Shown: positions 9,031-18,374 of the stretch, one piece after another
Position numbering within the stretch: the stretch's first letter is position 1
How the letters are laid out: each line of letters begins with the position of its first letter
NCBI RefSeq assembly: GCF_008974265.1
Contig: NZ_BKZW01000001.1
Coordinates: forward strand, 1,674,001-1,738,000
Direction: 5' to 3'
Origin: Dictyobacter vulcani
Lineage (GTDB): Bacteria > Chloroflexota > Ktedonobacteria > Ktedonobacterales > Ktedonobacteraceae
DNA length: 64,000 nucleotides
Notes under the pieces: generated by a model
Database searches by the model: none
What the model was told of the DNA's origin: nothing
What the model saw: the letters and a program-made list of their open reading frames with translations, nothing else
Made by a program: the position numbers and the translations under genes

Positions 9031-10050
9031 TCATAGTGCCTTCCACTCCCCGCGCAACTCGACCTCTAACTCTAAATCAATACCAAAGCGCTCATAGACA
9101 CGCTGGTGCGCTTCTTTAATTAGAGTGGCAACGTCGCCTGCACGTGCTCCACCTACATTGACAATAAAATTGGCATGACGCTCAGAAATCTGGGCTCCCC
9201 CCTCAATCGTTCCCTTCAAACCAACGGCTTCGATCAGCCGTCCTGAATAGTCACCTTGTGGATTTTTAAACATCGAGCCTGCGCTCTGTTGCGGTGGCTG
9301 GGTACGTTTACGATATTGCTTATGCTCATCGATTGCGGCCCGCAACTTCTGGGGATCTTCCCGGTGCAACCGGATACCCAATTGCATCACAATCTCCGCT
9401 GGCTCAATCAACTTGTGTAGAGCGGCAACAGGATTCCCCTCGGCATCAAACTGGACGCGTCGCTGAGCCCGAAAACGGCTATGCCGGTATGTCAGGTCCA
9501 GTTCATCGTGTTGATAACGCACCACGGTAGGGGCGATGGCTTGCTCCTCGCACTGGCGTGCGTCAACGATGTCAACCCACTCCAGTACCTGTCCCAGATC
9601 GTGACCATGGACACCCGCATTACTGACAACTCCACCACCTAATGTGCCTGGAATGCCAGGGCCAAACTCCAAACCACCCCATCCCATGGGAGTAAGCTCA
9701 TTGATGATACGTGGCCAGCTGATACCCGCACCTACGGTCAAAAAGGCACTGTCTGGACCACGCTCTTCAATGGTATAGGTATTGATGGCTACTCGCGCGA
9801 CCACACCGCGCACACCTGCATCAGCATACAGGACGTTGGTGCCATTACCGGTGATCAGCAATGGCCAGCGGTGTTCCGCGCAGAGAGTGACCAGGCCCAC
9901 AAGATCTTCGGGTTTATCAACTGAGACCCATACATCAGCGGGACCACCGACGCCAAAGGTGCAGTGGCGGGCTAATGGCTCATTCCGGCGCACACGGCTA
10001 CCGAAGCGGGCGAACAGTTCGTTATAGGCTATCTCAGCATCAAATATCAT
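9031..10050 (-). CDS. murB: UDP-N-acetylenolpyruvoylglucosamine reductase MurB
   Basis: A flavoenzyme of 339 residues that reduces UDP-GlcNAc-enolpyruvate to UDP-MurNAc in the cytosol. FAD-binding motifs GNGTNVLYAD and GGLEFGPGIPGTLGGGVVSNAGVHG are present. The catalytic Ser lies in QSAGSMFKNP and a Glu near the C terminus in LELEVELRGEW. It lies between murC and ftsQ, 10 bp after murC, in the dcw operon. Confidence 0.96.
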   Translation of the reverse strand: MIFDAEIAYNELFARFGSRVRRNEPLARHCTFGVGGPADVWVSVDKPEDLVGLVTLCAEHRWPLLITGNGTNVLYADAGVRGVVARVAINTYTIEERGPDSAFLTVGAGISWPRIINELTPMGWGGLEFGPGIPGTLGGGVVSNAGVHGHDLGQVLEWVDIVDARQCEEQAIAPTVVRYQHDELDLTYRHSRFRAQRRVQFDAEGNPVAALHKLIEPAEIVMQLGIRLHREDPQKLRAAIDEHKQYRKRTQPPQQSAGSMFKNPQGDYSGRLIEAVGLKGTIEGGAQISERHANFIVNVGGARAGDVATLIKEAHQRVYERFGIDLELEVELRGEWKAL

Positions 10051-10060
10051 GTCTTTTCCT

Positions 10061-11536
10061 CTAGGCCTGTTGTGTATTTTTCAGCAAATTTTCTGTGACG
10101 ACGTAAATATCTCCCGCACCCATGATCACGGCCATATCGCCTGAGCGCAATGTCTCGGCCAGCAGCGCGCTGGTCTCGGCGACGCTGCCGCCGTGCAGTA
10201 CCTGTACGCGCCCCTGCACAAAAGCGGGTTGCTGCGCCAGCGCTTCCACCAGATCGCGCGAATGGATTAATCCGGTATCACGTTCACGTGCCGGAAAAAT
10301 GTCGGCGATAATGACGATATCGGCTGCATCGAAAGCACGTAGAAATTGCTGAAAGAAAGTTTTGGTACGGCTATACATATGCGGCTGATAGACCGCGATA
10401 AGACGCTGACCAGGATAACGCCGACGTGTGGCTTCCAGGGTCGCAGCAATGGCGGTAGGATGATGGGCGTAATCATCCACCAGTGTGACATCCAGCACGC
10501 GCTCCTGCACCTTTAGCGGACCTTGCTGGCGGATATCAAAGCGCCGCCGGGTACCACGGAATTCGGCCAGCGATCGGGCAATACTCTCAGACTTCACACC
10601 GAGCAGATGTGCGGCGCTCAAAGCGGCAAGCGCATTCTCGATATTGTAAGCGCCGGGCAAGGGCAAGCTGAAAACCTGTTCGTCTGGCATCACCGGACCC
10701 ATTTGGGAACGGACGCGGAACGTGGTCTGACCATCCAGCTTAATATCATATGCTTCAAAGGTGGCTGGACCCTGTTCGGGTGCTGCATGATTACCGACCG
10801 AGTACGTCAGGATCCGTCCGGGCCAATCCTGCAGGCGTGCGCGCAGATCCCAACAGCCTGGGCTATCCGCGTTCAGGATGACCGTGGGTGGCACTGGCCA
10901 CTCGCGCTCCATATCCATGCCGCGAATAAAGTGCTCAAAAGCATTCAGGAAGGCCGCATAGTCGGCAAAGAATTCTGGATGCTCGAACTCGATCGAGGTT
11001 ACAATCACCAGGCGTGGATGATAATGCCAGAAGTTATGATTAAACTCATCGGCCTCATTCACAAAATAAGCGCTGTTCCCCAGACGATAATTGGCTCCAA
11101 AGCGTGGCACCACTGCCCCGATCTCACAGGTGGGATCCAATCCGGCATCTACCAGCATCAGTGAGAGCATGGCGGTAGTTGTACCCTTACCATGCACACC
11201 GCTAATTGAGAGCACACATTTGTCCAGCATCAATTCTCCCAGAATTTCCTGCCAGGTCACAACGCGTAAGCCACGCTGCTGAGCGGCCAGCAATTCGGGA
11301 TTATGAGGATCCAGTGCGGGAACGGCGGGACTGATGACCAGCGTGTCAACATCGGTGAGATGGTCAGCGCTATGTCCAATCTGGATGGCAATCCCTGCCT
11401 CGCGTAAGGCACGCACGGTTGCGGATTCGCGTTGATCGCAACCTGTGACAATATCTCCAGCCGCCAGCGCCATCTGCGCAACGGCTGAAATGCCCTGGCC
11501 TCCAATACCCATAAAATGCAAGCGTGACTTGTTCAA
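10061..11536 (-). CDS. murC: UDP-N-acetylmuramate-L-alanine ligase MurC
   Basis: A Mur ligase of 491 residues that adds L-Ala to UDP-MurNAc with ATP. The N-terminal Rossmann domain begins HFMGIGGQGISAVAQM. The ATP loop reads SGVHGKGTTTAM, where most MurC proteins have GTHGKTTT, so the residue after Lys is Gly, as in folylpolyglutamate synthases. The central domain has NEADEFNHNF, and the C-terminal domain has DDYAHHPTAI and YQPHMYSRTKTF, both typical of MurC rather than MurD/E/F. The ATG overlaps the murG stop by 4 bp. Confidence 0.94.
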   Translation of the reverse strand: MNKSRLHFMGIGGQGISAVAQMALAAGDIVTGCDQRESATVRALREAGIAIQIGHSADHLTDVDTLVISPAVPALDPHNPELLAAQQRGLRVVTWQEILGELMLDKCVLSISGVHGKGTTTAMLSLMLVDAGLDPTCEIGAVVPRFGANYRLGNSAYFVNEADEFNHNFWHYHPRLVIVTSIEFEHPEFFADYAAFLNAFEHFIRGMDMEREWPVPPTVILNADSPGCWDLRARLQDWPGRILTYSVGNHAAPEQGPATFEAYDIKLDGQTTFRVRSQMGPVMPDEQVFSLPLPGAYNIENALAALSAAHLLGVKSESIARSLAEFRGTRRRFDIRQQGPLKVQERVLDVTLVDDYAHHPTAIAATLEATRRRYPGQRLIAVYQPHMYSRTKTFFQQFLRAFDAADIVIIADIFPARERDTGLIHSRDLVEALAQQPAFVQGRVQVLHGGSVAETSALLAETLRSGDMAVIMGAGDIYVVTENLLKNTQQA

Positions 11537-12690
11537 GCGTTTCTCCCTTTGTGTTCTGGCACGCGCGCTCTTGTGCCTTGTGCCAGCTCTACTACTGCTG
11601 CCGCGATATCCTGTGTGGCGTCAGGCCGGGCAAAATCTTTCAACGCCCGCGCCATTTCAAGCAGACTAGCAGAGTTTATATCATGTTGTACACGACTGAT
11701 CAATAACCCCGGCTTCAATGCATCGTTGCGGATAACCTCTGCAGCGTGTGCACTGCGGAAAGTTTCGGCATTAATCTCCTGTGGCGAACTTCCTAACGCT
11801 GGAGGCAGCGGAACCAGGATACTGGGCTTCTCCAGCACTGCCAGTTCACTCAGGGTAGCCGCACCCGCCCGGCAGACTACCAGTTCAGATGCCTGCAAAG
11901 CCAGTGGCATCTCATCCGAAAGATAAGGCACCAGGCGATAGCGCTGACGTAATCCTTCTTCTAACTCAGCCATAGTACTTTCAGCCAGCGTCTGTGTTTC
12001 AGCAAAGAGCTTCTGGCCGCTGATCTGCAACACCTGGCAGAACTTGAGTAGCTCAGGCAAGGCCCGTGCCACCACTTGATTTAAATGACGCGCCCCCTGA
12101 CTTCCACCCGTCACCAACAGTAAAGGCAACGCTGGATCCAGTCCCAGTTTACTGCGCGCCTCATGTACACTGACCTGACGCACATCCAGGATCTCTTGCC
12201 GAATGGGATTCCCCAGCAGCAATGTCTTGTCGGCTGGAAAATATTTCTGCGAGTCGGCAAAGGCGATCGAGATACGGCTGGCCAATGGTCCAATCAATTT
12301 ATTCGAGAGATTAGGTGGCACGTCCTGCTGATGCAGCAAGAGTGGAACCCCATTAACCTTCGAAGCCAGTCCTGCAGGCACCGCGACATAACCACCGCTG
12401 GTGAAAGTCGCATCAGGCCGGAACTTGCGTACGATACCCAGAGCCTGAACCAGACCAACCGGGACCCGGGCAATGCCCTTGACGGTCTTAACCGAAACAT
12501 AGCGTTGAAGCTTGCCCGCTTTAATCGTCGCCATCTGAAAACCGGCGGCCGGTACCAGTTGCGTCTCCAGGCCATCATCACTACCTAGATAAAGAATTTC
12601 CGCATTATATGTATTGCGCAGGTGGGTCGCCACAGCGAGGGCCGGATAGATATGGCCCCCGGTTCCACCCCCCGAGATAAGAATTCGCAT
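11533..12690 (-). CDS. murG: Lipid II synthase MurG (GT28 glycosyltransferase)
   Basis: A peripheral membrane enzyme of 385 residues that transfers GlcNAc from UDP-GlcNAc to lipid I. The N-terminal G loop is ILISGGGTGGHIYPALAVA. The second glycine-rich loop is VTGGSQGARHLNQ, and the sugar-nucleotide site VCRAGAATLSELAV lies in the C-terminal domain. The length is normal. It lies between ftsW and murC and its stop overlaps the murC start. Confidence 0.96.
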   Translation of the reverse strand: MRILISGGGTGGHIYPALAVATHLRNTYNAEILYLGSDDGLETQLVPAAGFQMATIKAGKLQRYVSVKTVKGIARVPVGLVQALGIVRKFRPDATFTSGGYVAVPAGLASKVNGVPLLLHQQDVPPNLSNKLIGPLASRISIAFADSQKYFPADKTLLLGNPIRQEILDVRQVSVHEARSKLGLDPALPLLLVTGGSQGARHLNQVVARALPELLKFCQVLQISGQKLFAETQTLAESTMAELEEGLRQRYRLVPYLSDEMPLALQASELVVCRAGAATLSELAVLEKPSILVPLPPALGSSPQEINAETFRSAHAAEVIRNDALKPGLLISRVQHDINSASLLEMARALKDFARPDATQDIAAAVVELAQGTRARVPEHKGRNA

Positions 12691-12735
12691 AACTCTGTTC
12701 CATGACCGATAAAAGCACCCGAGTAACTCGGAGCT

Positions 12736-14433
12736 CTATCGGGCTTCTTTCCTTTTTAACCTTTTTGTAGGCAGCCTTTTTGTAATCGTCTGCCGCGACA
12801 GCGCAGGATCTTCTGGCTCCTGGCTATAGCGCGAGATATTGAGCAGGACACCGATCCCGGCCAGTGAGATCACCAGCGAGGTACCACCAAAACTGATAAA
12901 GGGTAACGGGACGCCCGTATACGGTATTGAACCAGTGGTTGCACCAATATTAATCATGGCCTGCACGACAATCCAGGTAGTGATACCTGTCGCCAATAAA
13001 GCACCATACACGTCCTGCGTACGCCGGGCCAGACGAAATCCACGAAAGGCCAGTAGCATAAACAAAACAACCACAACCATACAGCCAATATATCCCATCT
13101 CTTCACCAATAATGGCAAATATGGAGTCGATGTAGGGCAAGGGCAGATACCCTGTCTTCTGCCGACTTGCACCCAGGCCAACCCCAAGCCAGGAGCCAGA
13201 TCCAAGCGCTAGCAGCGATTGATACAGCTGCAAATTAATGTCTGTCGTATACTTAAACGGATTAAGGAAACCAATCAAACGGTAATAGCGATATCCGCTA
13301 AATGCCTGGGACAAAAAGATTAAGAAACCACAGCCCATTGCCAGTAAGAATTGTAGAATATTGGCACCGGCAGTGAAAAACATCACGGTGGTCAGGACAG
13401 CAATGACGCTGGCCGTTCCCATATCTTTTTGCAGCAGGACAACTCCGATGACCAGACCAACCAGCAGCACAAAGGGGGTTAACCCATAGAGAAATGTGCC
13501 TACTTGCTTTCCTTTACGAGCCAGCCAGTCAGCAATATACAAGGCCAGGACTAATTTAATCAACTCACTGGGCTGAAATGAGAAAAAGGACCCAAAGACC
13601 AGCCAGCGCGATGCGCCATAGGCGTTCGTCCCGACAAACAGGACCGCCACTAATAAGGGCAGCCCGATGGCTAATCCCAGAAGTGAGAAGCGCCGCCAGA
13701 TGCGATAATCAATTCGCATCGTCACCAGCATCACCACAACACCCAGTACCATGCCCAGTAACTGCTTTTGAAAGTAGTATGAGGCATCGCCAAAATAGCG
13801 CGCAGACGTAAATGAGCTGGCGCTATAGACCATGATCATCCCGATGCAGAGCAAAGCCAGCACTACTACCAGCAAGATGGAATCCGGCTTGCCAGGTACA
13901 CGCGGCAGGAGCATCTCCAGAGAAGCTAATTTCTGCTGCTCTTCTTCACTGATTACCTGCAGGGGTATACTGGGCCGTACCGGCGGGTGGCGCAGAAGAT
14001 CAGCCGTCTGTCGGGGTAAAAAGGGCCTTCCCGAGGATCCACGCCTGCCCGCTAAAACTTCTAATGGCTCTTCAGGCGTCACCTGCTCAAGTTCGGATTG
14101 CTCTGGCGCTGGCGATGCGGCCGGGCTTAAGGGCTTGCTTCTCAGACGTGGCAAGCTTTTATGCAAATTACTCTTGTCAGCCAGCACATCTTCTGCCGCA
14201 TAGCTCATCTGGACACGCCGGGCTGGCACCCTGGGTTTTACCAGTTTCGCCCCATGGGTGGGCGGGGGTAAAGCCGCACGGCGCTTTCCCTTCTCAGCCT
14301 GTATCCGATTCTTCTGTTCTAACGAGTCAAGCGCAGGGGAACGAAAGGTAGGCGGAGCTAGTTCTCTACGCCGCGTACCTTTGATACTTCTCTCGTCCGC
14401 TGGCTTTCCTCGCTTGAGTTTATCTTGTGGCAT
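12736..14433 (-). CDS. ftsW: Peptidoglycan glycosyltransferase FtsW (SEDS) with long cytosolic N terminus
   Basis: A SEDS-family polymerase that builds septal glycan strands from lipid II with a partner PBP. The membrane part (about residue 190 onward) has ten hydrophobic segments and the motifs MVYSASSFTSARYFGDASYY, MRIDYRIWRR, SFFSFQPSELIKLVLALY with the catalytic Asp in ALYIADWLARK, FAIIGEEMGYIG, and PYTGVPLPFISFGGTS. The first 185 residues are an Arg/Pro-rich extension not found in model FtsW proteins. The frame opens at a TTG at 14463; ATG 14433 is preferred. The ftsI gene lies upstream, beyond orf111. Confidence 0.93.
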   Translation of the reverse strand: MPQDKLKRGKPADERSIKGTRRRELAPPTFRSPALDSLEQKNRIQAEKGKRRAALPPPTHGAKLVKPRVPARRVQMSYAAEDVLADKSNLHKSLPRLRSKPLSPAASPAPEQSELEQVTPEEPLEVLAGRRGSSGRPFLPRQTADLLRHPPVRPSIPLQVISEEEQQKLASLEMLLPRVPGKPDSILLVVVLALLCIGMIMVYSASSFTSARYFGDASYYFQKQLLGMVLGVVVMLVTMRIDYRIWRRFSLLGLAIGLPLLVAVLFVGTNAYGASRWLVFGSFFSFQPSELIKLVLALYIADWLARKGKQVGTFLYGLTPFVLLVGLVIGVVLLQKDMGTASVIAVLTTVMFFTAGANILQFLLAMGCGFLIFLSQAFSGYRYYRLIGFLNPFKYTTDINLQLYQSLLALGSGSWLGVGLGASRQKTGYLPLPYIDSIFAIIGEEMGYIGCMVVVVLFMLLAFRGFRLARRTQDVYGALLATGITTWIVVQAMINIGATTGSIPYTGVPLPFISFGGTSLVISLAGIGVLLNISRYSQEPEDPALSRQTITKRLPTKRLKRKEAR

Positions 14434-14540
14434 GAAGCTTCTTTTCTTTATTTCCTGGCGCAAATCCCAAAACCTGACAGCTTATGGCCTTGACATAGAA
14501 CATATTTTCTAGTACACTGGAAACCAGCAAGGTTCCCAAG

Positions 14541-14876
14541 TTAGTGCTGCTTTGACGATGAACCCTCGTCATCTTGCTGAGCGGATTGCTCTTGCATAAC
14601 CTGGAGCATCTGCTCGACTTCTTTATCGCTAATTTGCAAACGGGTTTTGTGTAAATCTACAACTTCAACACCCTTTGCTTGGATTAACGTACTCCAGGGG
14701 TCACTTTCGAGGGTTGGGATGCCGGATTCGGCATCTTTTTGTTCCTCAGGGTCTTTTTTGGCTTTTTCTGGCCCGGCGGAAACCCGATGCCCTAAGAGCT
14801 CTTGCCAGGTCTCACTCAATTCTGTCTGTTCTATAGATGCATCATCTTGCCGTGAACGCTTCTTTTTATCTTTCAT
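14541..14876 (-). CDS. Small charged protein between ftsI and ftsW (unknown)
   Basis: An ORF of 111 codons in the same direction as the dcw genes. The product is hydrophilic, with a basic start (MKDKKKRSRQDD), an acidic middle, the segment DPWSTLIQAKGVEVVDLHKTR and a predicted helix ISDKEVEQMLQVMQEQ. There is no signal peptide or membrane segment. I do not recognise a family. Its position inside the operon, codon pattern and lack of competing frames suggest a real gene; a divisome accessory role would be a guess. A REP-like repeat lies upstream at 14932. Confidence 0.55.
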   Translation of the reverse strand: MKDKKKRSRQDDASIEQTELSETWQELLGHRVSAGPEKAKKDPEEQKDAESGIPTLESDPWSTLIQAKGVEVVDLHKTRLQISDKEVEQMLQVMQEQSAQQDDEGSSSKQH

Positions 14877-14931
14877 CTCTCACACCTTTTCAACACTCTA
14901 TATGCCATGCACACAGCCACTTCCACTTATC

Positions 14932-14997
14932 ATGCCATTCAATCGTGTGAGTTATGTTCGCCACAGATGAGCGGCATCACGATTGTTTTTCAATGGC
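14932..14997. repeat. REP-like palindromic intergenic repeat, copy A
   Basis: An imperfect palindrome: GCCATT and CAATCGTG on the left, CACGATTG and AATGGC on the right, with GAGCGGC in the middle. The first 21 bases (14932-14952) are identical to 36150-36170, and the GAGCGGC...CACGATTG half is shared as well. It sits between ftsI and orf111. Confidence 0.7.
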
Positions 14998-15055
14998 CAG
15001 CCAGAACAGGTTAACTGGTCAATCCTCACGCTTGTCACACATTGATCCTTGCCTG

Positions 15056-16807
15056 TCAGGCGGGATCATCTGGTGGAATACTATATTGCCACATCAGTTG
15101 TTGCGCGATGGCTTTCCAGGTCGGTCCAGCTGCACTTCCTCCATAGATAGTCGCTGTCGGGTGATCAATTTTCACCAGAATAACAAATTGTGGGTTTGAA
15201 ACAGGCAGGAAACCAGCCATTGAGGCGTCGGTATTCGTGTCTGCCAGACTTTGATTGGTTGCGGTTCCTGTCTTGACGGCTGTGCGATAGCCAGGAACTG
15301 TGTTGTCATTGAACTTTGCCGTACTCTCCAACATCGATGCCAGAGCTCTGGCTGCCTCTGGACTGATAACCTTGTGCTCCTCCTGGGGCTGAAAGGTTGT
15401 TGGATGCTCTTTATCTTGAATCGAGGAGACAAGATAGGGTTTCATCTTGACACCATCATTCGCGATAGCCTGGTAGGCCGACGCCATTTGCAAGGGTGTG
15501 ACCAGGATGCTCTGGCCAAAGGATTGTCGTGCCAGATCACTGGGTGACCAATCCTTGGAGGTTGGGATTCGATACATACCTGCTGCCTCTGGCTGCAAGA
15601 CACCTGTTGCTTGCCCAAAGCCAAATTGTTGCAAATAGGGATAGAACCGTTTGGCCCCCAGTTTCTGAGTTGCGACCCAGGCGGCTCCAACATTGGCCGA
15701 ATGCTCCAACACCTGAGTCATCGATTCAGTACCATAGCCTTTATGCATCCAGTTGGTAACCGCCGGCGTCCCATCCGTAAAAGCCAGATAACCTGGATCC
15801 TGGATGGCATCAGTCGGCTTAATCAGATGCTGATCCAGGCCAGCAGCCATGGTAATGGCTTTCATGGTTGAGCCTGGTTCATAAGCACAGTAGAGTGCTG
15901 GATTGCTATAAACTTCAAGCTGACCACGGCAACCGGTGCTGGATGCATACTTGCCATAGTCATTGGGATCAAATGAGGGAGCACCTGCCAGCGCAACAAT
16001 TGCGCCCGTGCGAGCATTGAGTACAACAGCGGTTCCGCTCTCAGCCCCCATCTGCTTGACGCGCTCCTCCAATGCAGTCTGCACTTTATACTGAATAGTG
16101 CTATTGATCGTCAGGGTTACATCAGCACCATCAACCATATCTTGCTCAGAGCTTGAGCCGACATTTAAAGGATTGCCATTGAGATCGGTCTCAGCAACAA
16201 AACTGCCTGCCTTACCAGAAAGCTGTTTATTATACATTTTTTCAATGCCGTACACCCCTTTGGGAGAAGAGCCTGCGGCATCTTCCTGGACATAACCAAT
16301 GATCTGGGCCGCCAGATCTCCAGCAGGATACGTCCTCCAGGTACGCGGCTCTAGAAATGTATAAGGCAGATGTAGATCGCGTAGTTTCTGGCTTTGATCT
16401 GGCGTAATGGAGGTCGCAATGAGCACAGTTGGCACGGAAGAATTGAAAGCACTCTTCAATTTCTCAGGCGCGATATCATTCAGCACAGCATGCAACTTTT
16501 GGACCAGGCTCTCGCGCTCGCTCTGATAGGTATCTGGATAATCGGTCACCAGTTGCGATGGCTCGATATACACGTCGTCACGTACAACGTTGGTTGCCAA
16601 CAATTGGCCAGTTGCATCGTAAATACGGCCACGCGGCGCGTTAACGGTCTGGGTCTGGATATGTTCAGCATTAGCAGCCTGAGCCAGACGAGGTCCGTTG
16701 ATGACTTGCCAGTAGTAGAGCCTGCCAGACAGAATAACCATGCCCGCGCAAACCAGCAGAAAGATCACCATCTGGCGGTTACGTGCACGGCGTAATTCTG
16801 TACTCAT
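15056..16807 (-). CDS. ftsI: Division penicillin-binding protein (FtsI/PBP2-type transpeptidase)
   Basis: A class B PBP of 583 residues. One N-terminal membrane helix (about 12-32) is followed by a dimerisation/pedestal domain with the class B motif APRGRIYDATGQLLATN. The transpeptidase domain has all three active-site motifs: GSTMK with the catalytic Ser, SAN, and KTGTA. It crosslinks septal peptidoglycan with FtsW. No PASTA repeats are present. It lies between the ftsL-like gene and orf111 in the dcw operon. Confidence 0.94.
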   Translation of the reverse strand: MSTELRRARNRQMVIFLLVCAGMVILSGRLYYWQVINGPRLAQAANAEHIQTQTVNAPRGRIYDATGQLLATNVVRDDVYIEPSQLVTDYPDTYQSERESLVQKLHAVLNDIAPEKLKSAFNSSVPTVLIATSITPDQSQKLRDLHLPYTFLEPRTWRTYPAGDLAAQIIGYVQEDAAGSSPKGVYGIEKMYNKQLSGKAGSFVAETDLNGNPLNVGSSSEQDMVDGADVTLTINSTIQYKVQTALEERVKQMGAESGTAVVLNARTGAIVALAGAPSFDPNDYGKYASSTGCRGQLEVYSNPALYCAYEPGSTMKAITMAAGLDQHLIKPTDAIQDPGYLAFTDGTPAVTNWMHKGYGTESMTQVLEHSANVGAAWVATQKLGAKRFYPYLQQFGFGQATGVLQPEAAGMYRIPTSKDWSPSDLARQSFGQSILVTPLQMASAYQAIANDGVKMKPYLVSSIQDKEHPTTFQPQEEHKVISPEAARALASMLESTAKFNDNTVPGYRTAVKTGTATNQSLADTNTDASMAGFLPVSNPQFVILVKIDHPTATIYGGSAAGPTWKAIAQQLMWQYSIPPDDPA

Positions 16808-16837
16808 CTACGGCCTCCTCATTCAGACATCGTATAG

Positions 16838-17254
16838 TTATCTACCTTGATTTTGATCGTGTAGCGGCTGCAAACCTGGAATCTTGATCACTTTCACCCG
16901 CGCGGGATCAGCCGGGACCATGCCGGATTTTTTGGCGTGGTCAGTGATATAAGCCGGGGAACGCTCAATAGCAATACTCTGGGCCAGGTCCTGATTTTTT
17001 CGCTGCAGGGCTGATTGTTCACTGCGAATTTGTTGTAGCTGCTGATTGGCTACCGCAGCCTGACCTACCTGTGCCAGATAAAGTACCGCCATCAGTGCGA
17101 CCAGCAGCACGCTGGTGATCGCCAGGGCAGCCGGACCCATATGAAAGAAAAATGGGCGTAGCTGTCGCCTTCTTTTCGCGGCAAAGACCGGCCTGGCTGA
17201 GGCCAAACTCACCTGGCGGACATTGTTATTGCGCTTCTTCAGGTCATCCATCAT
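16838..17254 (-). CDS. FtsL/DivIC-like septum protein
   Basis: A small bitopic protein of about 138 residues. A basic cytosolic tail precedes one transmembrane helix (about 42-63), then a short coiled coil (QLQQIRSEQSALQRKNQDLAQ) and a short segment YITDHAKKSGMVPADPARVKVI, which is the typical FtsL/DivIC ending. Its place between rsmH and ftsI is the standard ftsL position. The frame opens at ATG 17284, but ATG 17254 follows GAAGGAAC at a better distance. Sequence identity to FtsL is always low, so the name rests on architecture and position. Confidence 0.85.
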   Translation of the reverse strand: MMDDLKKRNNNVRQVSLASARPVFAAKRRRQLRPFFFHMGPAALAITSVLLVALMAVLYLAQVGQAAVANQQLQQIRSEQSALQRKNQDLAQSIAIERSPAYITDHAKKSGMVPADPARVKVIKIPGLQPLHDQNQGR

Positions 17255-17343
17255 ACGTTGCGTTCCTTCGAGATGTTGAAGCATCCATGTGATGCATTCA
17301 TAGCAGGAACTCCTGCATCCTTACACCCCCTACATATGACGCG

Positions 17344-18336
17344 CTACGAATCGATAGCTATTTCAGCGGCTCGTAATTTGGCGCTACGAGCGCGAGGATT
17401 ACGTGTAATCTCCTGCTCACTTGCCACGACAGGCTTATTTGTCAGGTTACGTAATCGTGCCTTATGACCACACATACACACAGGAAGACGAGGGGGGCAA
17501 ATACAATCCTTTGCCTCACGCCGAATAAATTCTTTGACAATGCGATCTTCTAGCGAATGGAATGCGATAATCACCATCCTCCCCGCACCCATACCATCCT
17601 CATCGCTCTTTTTCTCTCGCTCAAGGACATTCACAATCTGAGGTAGCACTGTCTCCAGGCGCTCTAATTCACGATTCACAGCTATACGAAGGGCCTGAAA
17701 GGCACGGGTCGCGGGATGGATAGCACCTGGCTTGTGTGGAACGCCAGCCGCGAGCAGCTTCGCCAGTTGGGACGTTCGAGTGATGGCACCTTTTTCGCGT
17801 TCACGGACAATACGGCGCGCCATGGGTCGAGAACGGGTCTCTTCACCATAACGCCAGAAAATATCCGCCAGCTCCTGCTCACTGGCACCATTGACCAGAT
17901 CGGCCGCCGTCAACGGCAAGCTTTGATCAAGACGCATATCTAATGGACCATCCGCACTAAAAGCGAAACCGCGTTCAGGGTTATCCATCTGATCAGATGA
18001 GAATCCTAAGTCTAACAGGATGCCCTGGATTGCCTGACCGGCCCCAAAACCGGTTTCATTGACAATGTCCTCTAGATCAGAAAAATTACCATGCGCTAAC
18101 ACCAGACGGCCACTGGCCACAAATTCTGCCAGCCGTTCGCCCACCCGAGCCAGGGCCTGCGTATCGGTATCGATACCCAAAACCTTCCCATCAGGGGCCG
18201 ACCGCTCTAAGAGAGCTGCAGTATGGCCTCCACCGCCTAATGTACCATCGATGTAGAGTCCTCCTGGCCTGGGCTGAAGATACTCTAACACCTCATCTAA
18301 CATTACCGACACATGTTGTGTATGTTCCATAGTCAT
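17344..18336 (-). CDS. rsmH: 16S rRNA (cytosine-1402-N4)-methyltransferase RsmH
   Basis: A SAM-dependent methyltransferase of about 330 residues (formerly MraW) that N4-methylates C1402 of 16S rRNA. Visible motifs: HVSVMLDEVLEYL at the start, DGTLGGGGHTAALL (SAM loop), GILLDLGFSSDQMD, PERGFAFSADGPLDMRLD, and the C-terminal SLEDRIVKEFI. It is the second gene of the dcw cluster, 38 bp after mraZ. No strong ribosome site is seen; ATG 18330 is an alternative start. Confidence 0.96.
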   Translation of the reverse strand: MTMEHTQHVSVMLDEVLEYLQPRPGGLYIDGTLGGGGHTAALLERSAPDGKVLGIDTDTQALARVGERLAEFVASGRLVLAHGNFSDLEDIVNETGFGAGQAIQGILLDLGFSSDQMDNPERGFAFSADGPLDMRLDQSLPLTAADLVNGASEQELADIFWRYGEETRSRPMARRIVREREKGAITRTSQLAKLLAAGVPHKPGAIHPATRAFQALRIAVNRELERLETVLPQIVNVLEREKKSDEDGMGAGRMVIIAFHSLEDRIVKEFIRREAKDCICPPRLPVCMCGHKARLRNLTNKPVVASEQEITRNPRARSAKLRAAEIAIDS

Positions 18337-18374
18337 CAATTATTAAAAATTCTAGATATGATTTGGCTTACTTT

